From positions 3,791,503 to 3,855,502 of the forward strand of contig NC_045143.1 of the NCBI RefSeq assembly GCF_008831285.2: 64,000 nt of DNA, in the 5' to 3' direction. This DNA comes from Nymphaea colorata. Lineage: Eukaryota; Streptophyta; Magnoliopsida; Nymphaeales; Nymphaeaceae. The notes below the pieces were generated by a model. The model saw only the letters and a program-made list of their open reading frames with translations, was not told the origin of the DNA and made no database searches. Below, in pieces: positions 23,816-37,761 of the stretch; positions within the stretch are counted from its first letter, which is position 1, and every line of letters begins with the position of its first letter. A program made the position numbers and the translations under genes.

Positions 23816-23979
23816 GAGGGGGTTTAGCATAGAGACATCATGGAATGTCTCGTGAATCTACCAAAAAATGGGACAGATTCATAGAACACTAGAGCTAATC
23901 TCTCATGAATATACCCCAATTTTTGGGGCAAATTCGTGAGATACGTGCAAAGTGTTCCTGCTGCCAAACAAACAGTCAC
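23816..23979. mobile_element. Small Tourist/PIF-like MITE with TTA target duplication
   Basis: About 164 bp flanked by TTA on both sides (23813-23815 and 23980-23982), with imperfect terminal inverted repeats (GAGGGGGTTTAGCA against GTGACTGTTTGTTTGGCAGC). The equivalent at 49159-49320 has cleaner ends. A TTA duplication with G-rich termini suits PIF/Harbinger-derived MITEs. The match is imperfect, so the confidence is moderate. Confidence 0.5.
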
Positions 23980-24710
23980 TTAAGCTGTTACAATGTTGCA
24001 TATAAAGCTACCACACTGAGAACTTTATTTTGTGTTCCATCATCCAAAAACATGTCATCCATATCAGGAAATTGTCTTTCACCATCATAGAAAGGAAATT
24101 GGCCTTGTTAAGTTCCGTTCAGACTCTGGCCCCATTCAGTTTTTACTGAATTCGATTAACTAGATTCTATATAATTGGATTTGCATCCCAAACTCTATTT
24201 TTAAACAAAAAATGAACTTTTATTTGTAATTCGATCAGATCTTTATATCAAGAACGGGTTCATAGTCAACTACGAAACTGCATATGGATTAGTAATTAAG
24301 CTCAAGGCATCTTTACATTTGCTTGATCCATCGCACTTCGTTTATTTTCAAGCTCTTTTTTCTTCTCGCTTCTTGCTAATAAAATATGTTGCCAGATTTG
24401 GACATGGGAGAATCATTTCCATGCGTATAATGGGCCTACGTAGTGACAAATGCAACATGGCCAGTGGCCACCACGTCTACAAGCATACTTGAAAAAACTT
24501 CACTAGATATCAATGGGGACACAGCAAAAATGTATTAAAAAAATCTATTAACGATGATGGGGTTATTCAAATTAACATGATAATAACAGTGACGTTTTAG
24601 CCGTTTAAAATTTGTGACCAAGACTGCTACATAAAGCGACGCCAGACTCCTGTCTGGAATATATTTTAAGAGCTAAAGTCACAGGTCGTGTTGTCCCATA
24701 CATAACATGG

Positions 24711-24716
<6 letters not shown>

Positions 24717-24797
<81 letters not shown>
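24717..24797. repeat. (AT)n microsatellite
   Basis: About 40 AT dinucleotides in a row, the longest such tract in the window. Others lie near 21467-21487, 26629-26658, 31893-31914, 32047-32073 (continuing as (GT)n to 32111) and 62320-62363. Confidence 0.95.
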
Positions 24798-24798
<1 letters not shown>

Positions 24799-25911
24799 CT
24801 GAAGTACAATGCAAGCTCCAACCTTGGTACAACCTAAGCAGTCTTGGAACCTAAGATGTAGAAGTGATAGGTCAATAGATTCAGATTCAAAACCACGACT
24901 GCCCGCTCAGAGAGGCAAAACCCACTTTGAGTCTAATAGAAGGTAAAATGGTGAAAGGTTCAACGCAATGCTCCTTTTTCTTTTTAAAATCAACCAACCC
25001 TATCAATAAATTATGGTTGTGCTTTCTCCCGAAGACACCGTACTTGGTTCTTGAAAAAATGGGGCAAGTGGAAGCGAGAGGCTCTAATTTTTTACTTTTT
25101 AATCCGATACCGTCGTCTTCCGCCTTGTGGTTCCTTATTTCAATGTTCTCATTGATCATCATGCTTAGCATTAATACCATTTCAATCGTACAAAGTCTCT
25201 CTCTCTCTCCCCCTCCCTCTCTCTTGCTACTTGTTTACCTTAACGAGTTGTGTGAATAGATCTCAAGCTTGTTTATAAGCGGGCCTAAGCATTTCTAGAG
25301 ACCGTCACTAACCCTTGGCAAAGCTTGAGCAAGTTCATGAAATATCCTCACATTAAAGTTATATAGGTTGGCATTTGTATGATTAAACAGTCTTGAACTT
25401 GGGCTGCTTAGCCAAAGCCTGTCCAAGCTCAAACGGGTAGTACAACCAGGCAATAACGTGACTCAGGATCCGAGATTTGAATCTCATGGTCATTATCGCG
25501 CCAGAGTGTGTTACTTTAGTGAAATACAAACAATCGTAAGTGCAACATTCTGAATTAAATGACTTAGTATAAGTCCACTCAAGCCTCACATGCGAGAATC
25601 TTGGAGGATTAAGGGTAATACCCTTAAACGGGACCAAGTAGCTTGCAAGGCGAAATGGGGGCTCATAAGGGGTTCACCTCTCGAGTCAGCAAGTGTCCTG
25701 TGTTTGAAGGAAACCTTGCTCTCAGAAAAAATAAAGAAATAGACACAAATAAACCATTGCCCCATAACTGGTGCCATTTTCTGATTTTCTGTGGAACAGA
25801 TGAATGTCAATGTATGCACCACTGATACAACTGGAAATCAGATTCTCAGCTATGAAGCTGCCCATCTGATCACTCACGAAAAAGACCAATACAATCGAAC
25901 CATACACGTGA

Positions 25912-26624
25912 TTACCGGGCATCAGAATCCTCATACATTTTCAGCGACTGATAATCATTTTTGAAGGCCAACTGACAAGCTAAAGCAAGATGATCGCTGC
26001 CCCATTTCTGCAATAATTTAAATCAATATAGCAATACATGTCCACAACAAATCAAAATCAGTTGACGTTTCAAAAAGAAAGCCGGTACCTTCAACATGCA
26101 CAGCAACAAGAACAGATAAAAAAATATAAACTTTAAACTGTAATATTTTAACACAAGTTTTTATAAAAAAAAAATTATAAACTTTGAACTGTAATATTTT
26201 AACACGAGTTTTTATCAAAGCACTTAGCAAATGCACTTGAAGCCACCTTTTCAGGAGAGGAATTGGACAAAAGCAGCATGTACACGTAAAGCCAGAGGTA
26301 ACAAAATATGGATGAGGGACAAGAACATGATGCAGAGCAGGGTATGAACCACAGTACGTATACACCGGCAGACACTGAAATAGAACATGTATCTCAGAAT
26401 AACAGGATAGCAATTGCTTTAATGTAATTGCATTAAAACAACTGTACAAATATTCAAACTAAAGACACCAAATAATCAAACTAAACTGAAAAGTAAAGTA
26501 TATAGCACTACTAATAGAAAAGTATAAGCTACGTCACACGGGTATGGGTACAGATTTTAGTATGGGAATTGGTATGGGTACTGGTGCAAAGAAATTTTCC
26601 AGAATTTGTGTACGGAAACAAAGC

Positions 26625-26661
<37 letters not shown>

Positions 26662-29600
26662 TTTAGCTAAATAAACACATGAATTTATTGTTTATATCCA
26701 TAAAAAATATATTACTGAACAAAAAATACTAAAATATACTCAAAAGGTAAAACAAAAAAATATAAAAATTAAGGCTGCAATCGAACCCGTGTGTGCACCG
26801 CCTTTTCAGGTGCACCCACCTTTCATGAAGTAAAAGTAAACATCTATTAAGAAATCAAAGTTTATAAAAGGATATAGGCAAAGTAACACAGATCATTTAT
26901 GGGGTATGATCACTCACGAACTGTCCAAATCTCATGTCGTCTCGAAAAAGAAAGATATACCTAGGAAAGTGTCAACTTGACACAGCCGTGGCTCTATAAA
27001 TAGAATAAAATAAAATAAAATGGTCAAGAGGGTTATTGGTGGATGTAGAGGATGAAAGATCACGTACATGTGTTGGGAATCCTCTAGTTCTTTGTAGAAT
27101 ATGTTTCGGCAATGTACCTAGCACTTTGATGGTCTGAAGACCTTCTGACCGCCTGCAAACAAACAAGAACTTATATTAACTCACATTTGAATTACCAAAA
27201 TCACAACCCATCACATGTATGAACTATGAACTACAATAGGGACGAAATGTATCTTAAGCACAAGAGACAAGGACTTGAAAGATACTTTTGAGGCAACAAC
27301 CATGCAATATTTGATTACTGAAAATCCATGTATCTAAAACACATATCACAGACAATTACCTCATAAAATTTCTGCAACATTAGTTAAATAAATGACCAAG
27401 ATCAACAATGAAGAAGCTATTTGATTTCCAAAAACTGGTTTGATTAGTTATTTTTGTAACAAATAGAAACAAATAATAGAGATAACATACCATATGTAGT
27501 CAACTGTGCCCATGAACCTTCTATTATAGCTGGTAACCTCGGGCTCCCTGCTTAAACCCCTTGTTCCAGAGAAATCCTATAAAGTACAGCAAAAAGTTCC
27601 AACAATTGACATAGCAGCCAAACAATTAAATCAAACATCTCAAGAGTTAAATGCTGGCCATTAAATCCATGAAAATGAAAATAAAACAAAATAACCATGA
27701 AATTTTTATTCCACCCAGGCAGTGTTTGATATTTTCTTGTTAAGTACTCCCACTCTCAGCACATCAACCCTAGAGACAAAGTCTTCCACATTCACCAAGT
27801 TAAAGGACATGCACAGTTCATCTAGGTAGCATGGGGTGTTCCTATTCACACTTCTAGCTAGGCAAATCAGAAAAATATGAAATAGATCTTTGAGAGAAAT
27901 GAACCATGTCACATGGGTGTGGAGTCCGGGTACGGGTGCCGCTGTGGGATGCAGCAAGTTCCAAAAGAAATTGGGTGCGAGTGCCGCGAGAGCATATATA
28001 TATATTATTTGTTATATAAGTAATTTTATTTGTCTATATTTTTAAACTTTTTTTTATCAAGGTTACCTTAATCTCATCAAAATTCAAAATTTGATGAAAT
28101 AAAATAAGGGGGAGAGAGGAGGGAAAGATAGGAGAAGAAAAACCCAGCCCGAGACGGGCCGGATGGACTGGCCAGGGTCAGCCCGGCCCCAGCCCGTTCC
28201 AGCCCGTTAAGAGGTAACCCTCTCGCAGCCTTGCCCCCCATTGATCCTCCCCTCCTCAAATCTGCGCATCTCTGCCTCTCCACCACAGGTAACCATCTCT
28301 CTCTATCTCTCTCTCTCGTAGTTGTTCGTCTGCCATGAAAGAGCAGCCATTTAATGTGCAGATCTGTGAAGACGAAGGAGTTTGAAGGATGCAACACTCG
28401 AACACGCCGTGGGCGAACATCCCCTTTCCTGCACGCACCTTTCCGAAAGTCAAGACAGACGGTGCCGGAATAGCTGAACTGCCGGGGATCGCGACGCGGC
28501 GCCTTTTCCCCCGGATGGGCAAAAGGGCAGTCAGTGCAATTGTGGCTCCGGGCTTGGGTACCATAGTTTGCGCATCCGTGTGACTCAGGAAAGGAATTAA
28601 AATTTGAAAACAACCCAAGTATCACCAAACAAACATGCACTTACAGAATTTCATCTAGAGAATAAGATTCTAGCAATTCATGTCAATAGTTCCATGTTGA
28701 CATCACATTTAAAAAAGTTCTGTTTAAAGTCTACAAACATTACCATGAATAATGCCAGATCAGACCAGTTATATGGAAGATAAGATGACGAACCATGTTT
28801 AAAGATATAAAACTGTAAAAGTAATACCTTCACTTCAGTGTAAACACTCCTTAGTTGCAGCTGGTGTTCGGCACAAGGGCACTCAGCATTCCCAGTTGCT
28901 GCTTCTATTTCTGTTGAACTCCATATGTGTGGATCATAGTCTTTCTTTACTGCATCATCACCATGACCAGTAGGGATAAAAGGTTCTCCCTGAGATGTTA
29001 CTTCCAAGGAGCGCAGCCTTGAATCAAGTGAAGAAGTCAGACCATCCATTATGAAGTCAATTTCTCCATCTCCACTGACAATGTTATCCACTGAGGAAGA
29101 TGAATTGGTAACAGTTGTACATGCTGACACTTCTGACCTTTCTAAGTATAACTCCTCATATTCTGCATTCCTCTCGCAAGATTGTTCTGATTCTTGTAAG
29201 AGATCTGCTGCATTTCTAGGATTTGATGTCAGTTCCAAACTACAGGATGCATCAGAAGTAGAGACGTAATCAACAGAACTAGAATGGAGATCCAATACAG
29301 CCTCATGTACTTCCTGATCACAACCACTCAGCCTAGTGTCACACAGTTCAGTTGATTCCCCAAAAATTGGCATGTCGGCATTCTGCTTGATGAAGTTTGT
29401 CATGAAATCAGACTCCAAGACAGAGGAATTCTCACACTTAACATGTGTCTTCTCCTGCATAGCCTCAGATTCTCTGTCCCTTGGGCCAGCATTGTCAACG
29501 CTTTCTATTTTCTCAACCAATCCAAAAGAAAGGTCAGTCATTTGCTGGACGCTTGGAGTAGAAGAATTAAACGACCTAGGACTGCGACTAATCTCTGGAC

Positions 29601-32050
29601 AAAGAAATACAGAAAATTTGTCAACTAGACGAACAACAATGCATATTTGAAATTGTCAAGAAAAGGAAAACTCATAGTTAGCTACAAAACTAGCATAAAG
29701 AACGGAAATACATAAATAGCATGTGACATTTTATTAACAAAAAATTTGGACCAGGAGAAAAACTAACAAAAAACAGAGCCTTATTGAAGTTCATGATCTT
29801 GATCTCTAGTGAACTACTAAGTGTCCATTCCTGGTGTAATCCCATGGATATGCTTACTCATTTACATATTTAAAGCAATGTTTCTGCACTTACGTGTTGA
29901 ACCTAAACCAGCCTCGGGCCCTTCTTTGTCTTCTAAAGAGCTCAAGCTTAGGTCCTGCATGCCGATATCCGTATCTAACAATATATTCCTGGGATCAGCC
30001 ATCTCAGATGTAGCTTCCAAACTCTGACATGGTTCCTCTGATTTCCCTACATCATTCAGTGGTAACTTTTCACCCTCAATCTTCAGTTCCACAGAACACA
30101 GATTGACATGATCATCCTTATCATGCATTGCAGCAGGTATAACATCTGCAGTATCAGGCGCTGCATTTATTCGTTCGTTTTCTGATAAACAACCTAGTGA
30201 AGATGCATGTCTGATGTTACTCTCTATAGGCTGATTACATATTTCTTTCATATAGGACAAATTCCCAGCTGTTGGTCCACTGCCTTGGATATAAGGTGAA
30301 GCTTGTGACCTGCTCCAAGTGAGGACTGTCATTTTAAGAGTGTTTCTCTAAAAAACTAGGAGCCTTTTCAGTGACTCGGGTTTAACCTGTGCAGATCCCG
30401 ATTGTAATCTAAAACTGGTAGACCAACATGAGCTGAGTATTGCCCAGATATCTCCTTCCTGGAAAGTCCAGACAATTCTAACTGCACCGAAAATTATGAT
30501 TAGGAGATGGAGCACACGATACTCTATCTGCCTCTAAATGAAGTAACATAATGAGAACCAAGCATTTTACCTTCTGCTGAGAAATGAACTTGTATAATGG
30601 ACTCTGGAAAATGTACAAACCATTAAAAAATAAAATCCCACATTACAACCACAAGCTAGTATAATAATATATGATATTTCATAGATTTAAGGAAGCATAT
30701 TGTTGTTGCCTCAGGAGTGCAGTTGAAATCGCCACATACGACAACAGGAGCATCATCCCAGAGCCTTGACACAACGTGTGCACGATTTAGCAACACCCTA
30801 ACCTAACAACATGGAGAAAAAATGTCAGTGTCCTGTGACTCTCACAGAGCATCCCTCGAAGAAACAATTTGTAGCTGGGTCCAGAAATCAGGGAATACTG
30901 GAAGCTCTTGAACTGGGCATTCATACACTATTCATCATATTTTTAGCAAATGCCAAACATTTCAAGCAGCTAACTTCTTAGACCACCATGCCTAGTAAAC
31001 CCTAAAGCCCAAAAATCAGTAGTGAGGCTAGATCAAAGATTCCGCTTGATTTAAGCACAATCCTGCAGTACAAAATTTTGCAGTGCCCACCCTGAACCGT
31101 ACGTAGTGCCCAACCCCCACTCCCCCCCCCCCCCCACCACACAAAAACAAAACCCCACAAAAAAAGAAAAAAAAAAGAAAAACTCTTTAAGCACTATTAA
31201 AAAGAAGGCTTTTGTTTACAGTAATTCCACTCTTATTGTTTAATTCCAAATTTGGTCTTGTTAAAGTGGACTTTTAAATCCGTTTTCTCCTTGACCATTA
31301 CAAACCATCATTTATGTTTATTTTCCCTTAGGGGCATCACATAAGCCATCAATTTTACCCTTATTGGGAAAATATGGGGCATGCTCAACCGCAAAAACTT
31401 TAACAGGGTAGCTCAGTGATGCCTTTTCCACAAATCTAACTGTACAGGTGTGATCTCCATGTTTGTAAACCTACATATGGAAAATGAACAATAATAACAA
31501 TCTTGTAAACATAGAGATTTCCTCCATGACACATAATTCAGGTGCCAAGCATGAGACACGCACTTACAAACTTCTGTAATTGCCAATGGTGGTCTCATCT
31601 TTATTCCACACTATATATGCATGTGCAAGATTATGTTGTCTTGAGTAATCTATAATCTAGAGACATAAAACCTACTATATGAGTTGTAAAGAAGCCAGCT
31701 CTGTACTAGTTTGACAATTCAAGCAAAAGACACCACCATGATAGCATAACTAATGCAAGGTTCTTATGAAATAATAATTTCACAACTTCCACAAAAATTG
31801 GTAGACAAGATTCTGGGTGTCTGTCTGGATATTCAAGCATAACTGGGGACATGCATAACTAAAGCAGGGCACATACATACACACAGTGTATATATATATA
31901 TATATATATATATACACTATGTGTGTATGTATGTAAGAGGGGGAAATCCTCACCATCCAATTATAGATGACCAATGCATGTGCTGTGAGAGGCCAGATGA
32001 TTTATCCGGCCAAACCCGGATGGAGAAATCCAAGGGTCCTATATAAATAA

Positions 32051-32112
<62 letters not shown>

Positions 32113-35100
32113 ATGACAAGAGACAAACATGATTTATTATATCATTATATATATGATCCATAAAATATCTCTTTCCACTATTCTCAACCCAAGACTTCTC
32201 CAAATCTTGACTTTGCTTTCCTTTTATTGCAAAGGGTCCCATAGAGGCTACATTAGGTGATTAACCCAACCTACAGAAAGTTTATCTACAACTTATAAGT
32301 TACAATATGCCGAGGGGTTTAAAAGCAAAAGCAAAAAAAAAGTACAGAAGGAGAGGAGCTATCTTGGTCTCAAGAGAACAAGTCAATAAGTCGGACCGAA
32401 AAATTGAGTGCCTAAAGTTCAGGCGTCTAGGGATCCAAAACCCCTTTTATTCCCATCAAGGAGCAAAGCTAACGTTTCCAGATTTCAGTGATAACCAATC
32501 CATATACACATCCAACATTAGCACATGGAGGGTTGTCGTATACAAATACATAACTAAGCACCTTTATCAGAATGCTCAAAACTTACAGATTTAAGAGCTT
32601 GGCAGGTATATTAGCTATTCATGACATACTCTTCTCAATAAGCCTAAAAAATTTTACTAAATTATTTATTTACTTATAGCATGAGAATATGTTATCAGAA
32701 CTGTCTCTCTCCCTAGACATCAGCAGGCTTATAGTGTCACATGCTAAGAACTAACAAAGTGCAAATTTTACACTTCGAAGCAGTAACTTACAGGATCATT
32801 GTTAAGAAAATAATTCATAGAAAACATTGCATTACCGAGGAGGAGAAAGCTTGTGCCATCACACCTAATCCAGCTGAGTATATTCATGATCACAAATCTG
32901 AATGTCCACTCATATCCCATAACCAAAAGAAAATGCCTAGAAAATGTTTGTATCTAAGAGAGAACCCTCATGTCATATTCCCTTTAAATATACATTTTCA
33001 TTCAACAAAGAATAACAAGTCTCAAGCATTTAAGTTACTGAGAAAGGAATACCAGAAAACCTTCAAGAGAAGTCCAATATAGCTGGCTGATAGAATTTAT
33101 TTGAATTAAGGATGCTTAAATTCATAAACCAAATGATGCTTTTTTGTACCTGCCCTAACTTAATTTCTCCACGATTGGGATTGTAATGAACATGGATGTT
33201 GCAGACCACGAGTCTCTTTGGCTTCTTTGCCCAGTGAAAGCTGCAAAAAAATCAGCAATTGAAAACTGCACCTAATATTTCATTTCTTTTCTACAACTTG
33301 CATGCTTGCAAAATAACTGCACTACAAAGAACAGGTTCAGCAATTTGATACAGAGTCTAAACGAAGCAAAGAACTACAACAAAAAGAAAGTACAGGGCAA
33401 AAAAGAGCTTATCTGCTAACTAGATTGCACAAAGTTCTAATCTTTAACCATCTGATATTGCCCACTTGAGCAGACAATGGCCGTTTAATATAGCAAAGGT
33501 TCATGTCTTATACCTAATGACACAATTTTTACTAAGATCTAGAATGATATAGTAGCTTTAAATAATTACTAGGAAAATAAATTCAGGCAAAAATTCTGAA
33601 ATTAGAGTTAAAAGAATACTGAAAGATATGTAGACACCTGGCAGATGAGGATCCTGATCCAATTTCAGCTTGACTTTGACTCTTAGACTGGCAAAGGCAC
33701 AAAAGCGACATCAGGAAAAGTAACCAACACATAATGAAAAGAAAGTTGAGAGAAAATAAGACCACAATCAGAGCATCAAGAAACAGCCACCAAAGATGGA
33801 GGCACTATAAAAAAATTGTCTCCATGATTCATGGAACATTAAGTGCATGAACTAGAGATAATAACAGTAGATGGGTGGACCACACGATTCAAACAAAAGC
33901 ACAACATATCTCCAAGAACAAAATCGGGTTGCTAGATTGTCACAGGCTGCAACACAGGGAAATGTAAGTGCACACTCTAGAGAAAATAAAAAATATGTAG
34001 ATGAAGTGAAACTATCAAAGTTCCAACAAAAGCAAAATATACCTCCAAGACACAGATCTGTGCAACATTGTCTCGAAGGCCAAGCTGATTAAATTCAATA
34101 TTCTCCTCATGAGCTAAAACAAACCTACAGTGAAGATTACATTCATAACCATATGAAGAAGAGGGTGACACTACAATTGCAAAGATACAAGCTCTTATTT
34201 GGTTGCAACTTAGGAATCAATGGAGTAGTCAAAATAGGAAGATATTGCAGGAAGCATGCAGAACTTAGAAATCCAATATTTTCAAAAAAGGAAGATATTG
34301 AAGGAAGCATGCAGAACTTAGAACTCCAATTTTTTTAAAGCCTTGTTTAACCTCATAATGATACTAAATTTGGTTTTTGATCGTTCAAAAGCTAGCAAAT
34401 GATTGTTTTCTTGGAAGGAATTGGCTTTCAGCAATAGTCTGAAAGTCAACAAAAGGTGTAATAGCTTGAAGCATTTGTTTAAGCTAAAACATTCAAAATG
34501 ATCAGCTAGACAATAGATTATTACTATGGTCATGCTATGCTACCAGTAACTTATGGTTGTCTGCCACCACAAATTATGGTGATATATGGTACCACAATTA
34601 CCAAGGGATTAAAAGAAAATTATGGCAGTATGCCTTTGACTTGCAAAATCTGACCTTGGAAAAGAGAAACAACCCATGTGATGTTTAACATAATTCATCT
34701 ACTAATTTGATAAATTGGGACGATCATGATTATCGAGATTGCTCTTGAACCCACATAATGTTCATTAAACAGTTACTGTAAATCAATAACTATCAAACAT
34801 GTATATGCAATTACATTTAACCCTGTGTATGTCTTTGTGGCAGAGCATATGCTAGAGCCTAGCACAACAGAAAGAGACAGACAGAAAGAGGGAGAGGGAG
34901 GGATTGCCAACTTTCCTCTGGCTCAGGAAAGTGGAGCGGGAAAAAAAAAATCATTGAGCTTAGGGTTGGAAATGGACCAGGTACAAAACAGCATTAGGCG
35001 ACAAAGCAGAAACACATCAGGTACATTAGAAATTAGTAATACACTAAAACTATATCCAGAGCACTTGCAACCCTAGTTGAGTTGGATTGAGCAAGCTGCA

Positions 35101-37761
35101 CCAACCGACAGACTATGTTGACATCTGCGACAAGGTATTTTTGGTTTCACTTGAAACAATATAACAACATAGGAATCACTCTCTTTCCTTTGGCTTAGGA
35201 AGGAGGATATTTTGCATATATGGATAGAATCAGCTGAACCAACTAACACAATATGCTGACTTCTGCCATATAGGACTTCAGTTTCCGCCTAAACAGTATA
35301 AGTCTCTAAGAGCATATTTAACCAGTACAACAAATAATTAGCTTGTCTTGTACAGCAACATAATATTGTTCTAATACATGAAAGAGTAATCAGTTTGACT
35401 TGTTCTGGTTGCTCAGTATACATACTGAAACCAACCTTGTTCTCATGCATATCAGTTGGACTTGTGCAGCGACATGCTTAGAGAAAACCTTGTTCTCATA
35501 CTTAAAGAACAACCAGCTTTGGAGCAACAACATACTTAAGAAACCTTGTTCTCATCAATACAATGAATAACCAGTTTAATTTGTGCTAAACTTAATATTA
35601 TTCATCCAATAACTTAAAATGAATTTCCAGCAAAAAGGTTATGCTTCAAGAATTTATGACCATGAACCGAGAAAAATCAGGAAGTACAGACAGTATTACC
35701 TGTCATATCGCCAAAACATTGCACATCCATCAACAGGAAGGCCAGTTCGCATCTGCAACATGAAAATAAAACCATTAATGTGAAGCAATTACCAAACTTT
35801 TCCAACTCAGAACTTATCAATATTTAGGCCACTACATGCACTGAAATTGAGAGTGAGAGAATGCAATCAACCGGGCCAGCCCAAAAAAGGAAATGGTAAC
35901 ATGATATTCTCACGTCCTTAATTTTCTCTGGGTTTCATGATCTACATAAGATATTGTCAAATCTAAAAGAATGAAGCACTAACTTGAGAAGAAACCAATG
36001 TTAACTTTGACCAGTCAGCAATCACTTTAGGTATAGAATTTTTCTGTAAAACACATATTTAACCAGACAAAAGTTTAACATGAGGAGACCTTCCAAGTGC
36101 CACTGTAACCTCTAAATTTAAGCTCTTCTTGTAGTTCTTGGAACCTGTCTACCTCCTGAAAGAAATTTAAGTCAATAAGTATTACCTTAAACAGAATATA
36201 AAAGAGTAGCCTAGATAACAAATGTGAAGAAAATGAGACTAAATGAGGTCAGGATACACAAACAGCAAAAAGTTAAGATGAATGAAAATGCCTCAACTCC
36301 CTTAGGTCTCATTGTAATCTCATCAACCTAGACAACTACCTGCCATTAAGTGCCGTAGAAAAAGCATCAGAAAGAATTTAAAGAGAAAGGTGAGGGTGTC
36401 TTGGCGCTGAGACAGAGAAGTGATTATGAAGAACCTCATCCTCATACCAATCTATCCAGAGAGAGAGAGAGAGAGAGAGAGGCTGAGGAACTTGAAAGCC
36501 AATATGAAAGAAAATGAACTTGATCTGGAATACTGAAGCTCAGCTACCACAATTGTAATGGTTGAAAATGATTTACTCACCTTGTTATATGAATACTTGA
36601 AAGTCCAAGTCATTAGGGTCCAGAAAGGAATGTGCAAGCTCGAATAAAACTAGAATCCTATACGTTCAATAATTTGTCCAAGAAAGGAAAAGTAGCTATA
36701 GGAAATCCAACAATTCAAAAATACATACAAGTCACGGACCAGACAGAATATAGAAAAAAAACCTGAAGACACATGATATCAGGACCCCAAAGCCCAAGCT
36801 CCATAAGGATTCTGCTCTTACGCCATTCCCAATCCAATATATGTGGAGGTATGTGATCATAAAGCTTCATCTGATGATCCCTAGCGAGATAATCAGCAAG
36901 GATATTGTATGAAACAACAACGAATTGTTCTGTAAAGACAAGTTAATTCAATCAAGAAGACTGGACAAAAAATAGGCTATGCAGTTCATAGAAATACCCT
37001 TAATAGTGAAGCATCAAATCATTAATGCAAACTCAAACCAGGAAAAAAAAAATAATACATCAGGGTATGCAGGAAAAAATGGTAGGCGCCAGGAAAACAA
37101 AATTGCTCTAAGCCTTTTCAAGTTTTCAACAGCAAGCTATGACAAAGAAGTTTCGCAATCTTAGAAAAATATTCATTCAGAAGGAAAACTGGAACTGAGA
37201 GGGAAAGCTGAAGCAGATAAAAATAAACAACCGACCGATTCTCTGTAGCTATATCATGTTCAAGTTCCACAAAAATTGCTTAGAAAACAAAAGCAGAAGA
37301 AACGAATGGAGATATATAAAAGGGTACCAGAATCGCTCGGCGGCAGGGTTGCAGCGTACTCCCAGTGACGATAATCATCAGTTCTACGAGGCGGTCTCGG
37401 CCGGAATTGCATCCTTGGAGCGCCAATAAAAGATCCACCTCTCCCTCGATATGCAAAGCCCCCATTTTCTCCCTGCCGGACACCAAAGTCCCCACCTCTC
37501 CCTCTCCTAAAACCCGGTTCCCCAAAAACCTCTTCGTTCGGCCCTCCCCCGGAAAACCCTCGGCTTCCTCCGCCGCGCCATCGGCCTCGACCTCGAAACT
37601 GCAGATACGAACGAATCATCCACAGATTCCACACGCACACGCACACACACAGAAGGAGGGGGAGGAGAGAGGGAGAGAGAGTAATTTACGGGAGAACGCG
37701 GGTAAGACATCCTGCAATCAGCGAGTTCGACGAAGACACCGTAAAGAGTAGGCCTCATCAC
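25912..37761 (-). CDS. CCR4-6: Carbon catabolite repressor 4 homologue 6-like poly(A) nuclease/deadenylase (EEP family)
   Basis: I resolve 16 exons: 37761-37690, 37598-37328, 36929-36763, 36155-36090, 35752-35700, 34124-34043, 33687-33638, 33240-33150, 30802-30710, 30603-30571, 30481-30387, 30309-29894, 29594-28828, 27576-27491, 27152-27068, 26007-25912. All phases agree and give 840 residues. The N-terminus is Gly/Arg-rich (RGRGRWRGGG...). The endonuclease/exonuclease/phosphatase fold follows: QFVVVSYNILADYLARDHQ, LQEVDRF with catalytic Glu171, CGDFN with Asp309 and Asn311, FMGTVDYIW, and WGSDHLAL with His815. An acidic, Ser-rich insert of about 390 residues (two large exons) splits the domain between DFN and SDH, an arrangement I recall from Arabidopsis CCR4-6. 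All introns look GT-AG except intron 9, which has a GC donor. The start could instead be the later ATG reading MSYPRSP (37710). Confidence 0.93.
28390..28560 (-). pseudogene. Fragment of a CCCH tandem zinc-finger (RR-TZF type) gene inside a CCR4-6 intron
   Basis: The minus strand reads CPFAHPGEKAPRRDPRQF, then [18 protein letters not shown], then after a frame change FAHGVFEC. This is the arginine-rich-plus-first-zinc-finger core of plant tandem CCCH proteins (usual form: CPFAHPGEKARRRDPRK...[28 protein letters not shown]). Roughly 7 bp are missing between GD and FAHGVFEC, which shifts the frame, and homology fades just after. It lies in intron 13 (27577-28827) in the same orientation as the host gene. 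It is a decayed captured fragment, not an exon of the host, since the flanking exons join in phase without it. Confidence 0.85.
30803..33149 (-). other. Large intron 8 of the CCR4-6 gene
   Basis: This 2.35-kb intron contains a C12-type homopolymer run near 31124-31135, an (AT)n tract at 31893-31914 flanked by GTGTGTATG/CATACACAC-type inverted words, and a compound (TA)n(GT)n tract at 32047-32111. No gene is recognised in it. Confidence 0.7.

Larger units (their letters stand above)
14763..24351. repeat. Segmental duplication, source-like copy (NTT gene and 5' flank)
   Basis: NTT exon 5 through about 20231, and then about 23095-24351, match 40877-49788 in the same order and orientation at high identity. 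Differences between the copies include a 2.9-kb segment (about 20241-23095) and part of 23115-23445 that are present only here, and two insertions present only in the other copy. This copy contains an intact NTT gene and an intact TTA site (19066-19068) where the other copy carries a 3-kb element. Confidence 0.9.
18390..25911. other. Long gene-poor region upstream of NTT
   Basis: Up to 24351 this is the flank of the duplicated block, with two MITE-like elements (19648-19884, 23816-23979), a 59-bp tandem duplication (22950-23067) and short (AT)n tracts. From 24352 to 25911 there is a long (AT)n tract (24717-24797) and AT-rich DNA up to the 3' end of the CCR4 homologue. Short open frames occur but none shows a recognisable domain. 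Confidence 0.5.

Noticed and set aside
25440-25500. tRNA-like B-box words (GATTTGAATCTC) hinting at a SINE or tRNA
   Set aside because: No cloverleaf or A-box at the right spacing, and no A-tail with target duplication could be found.
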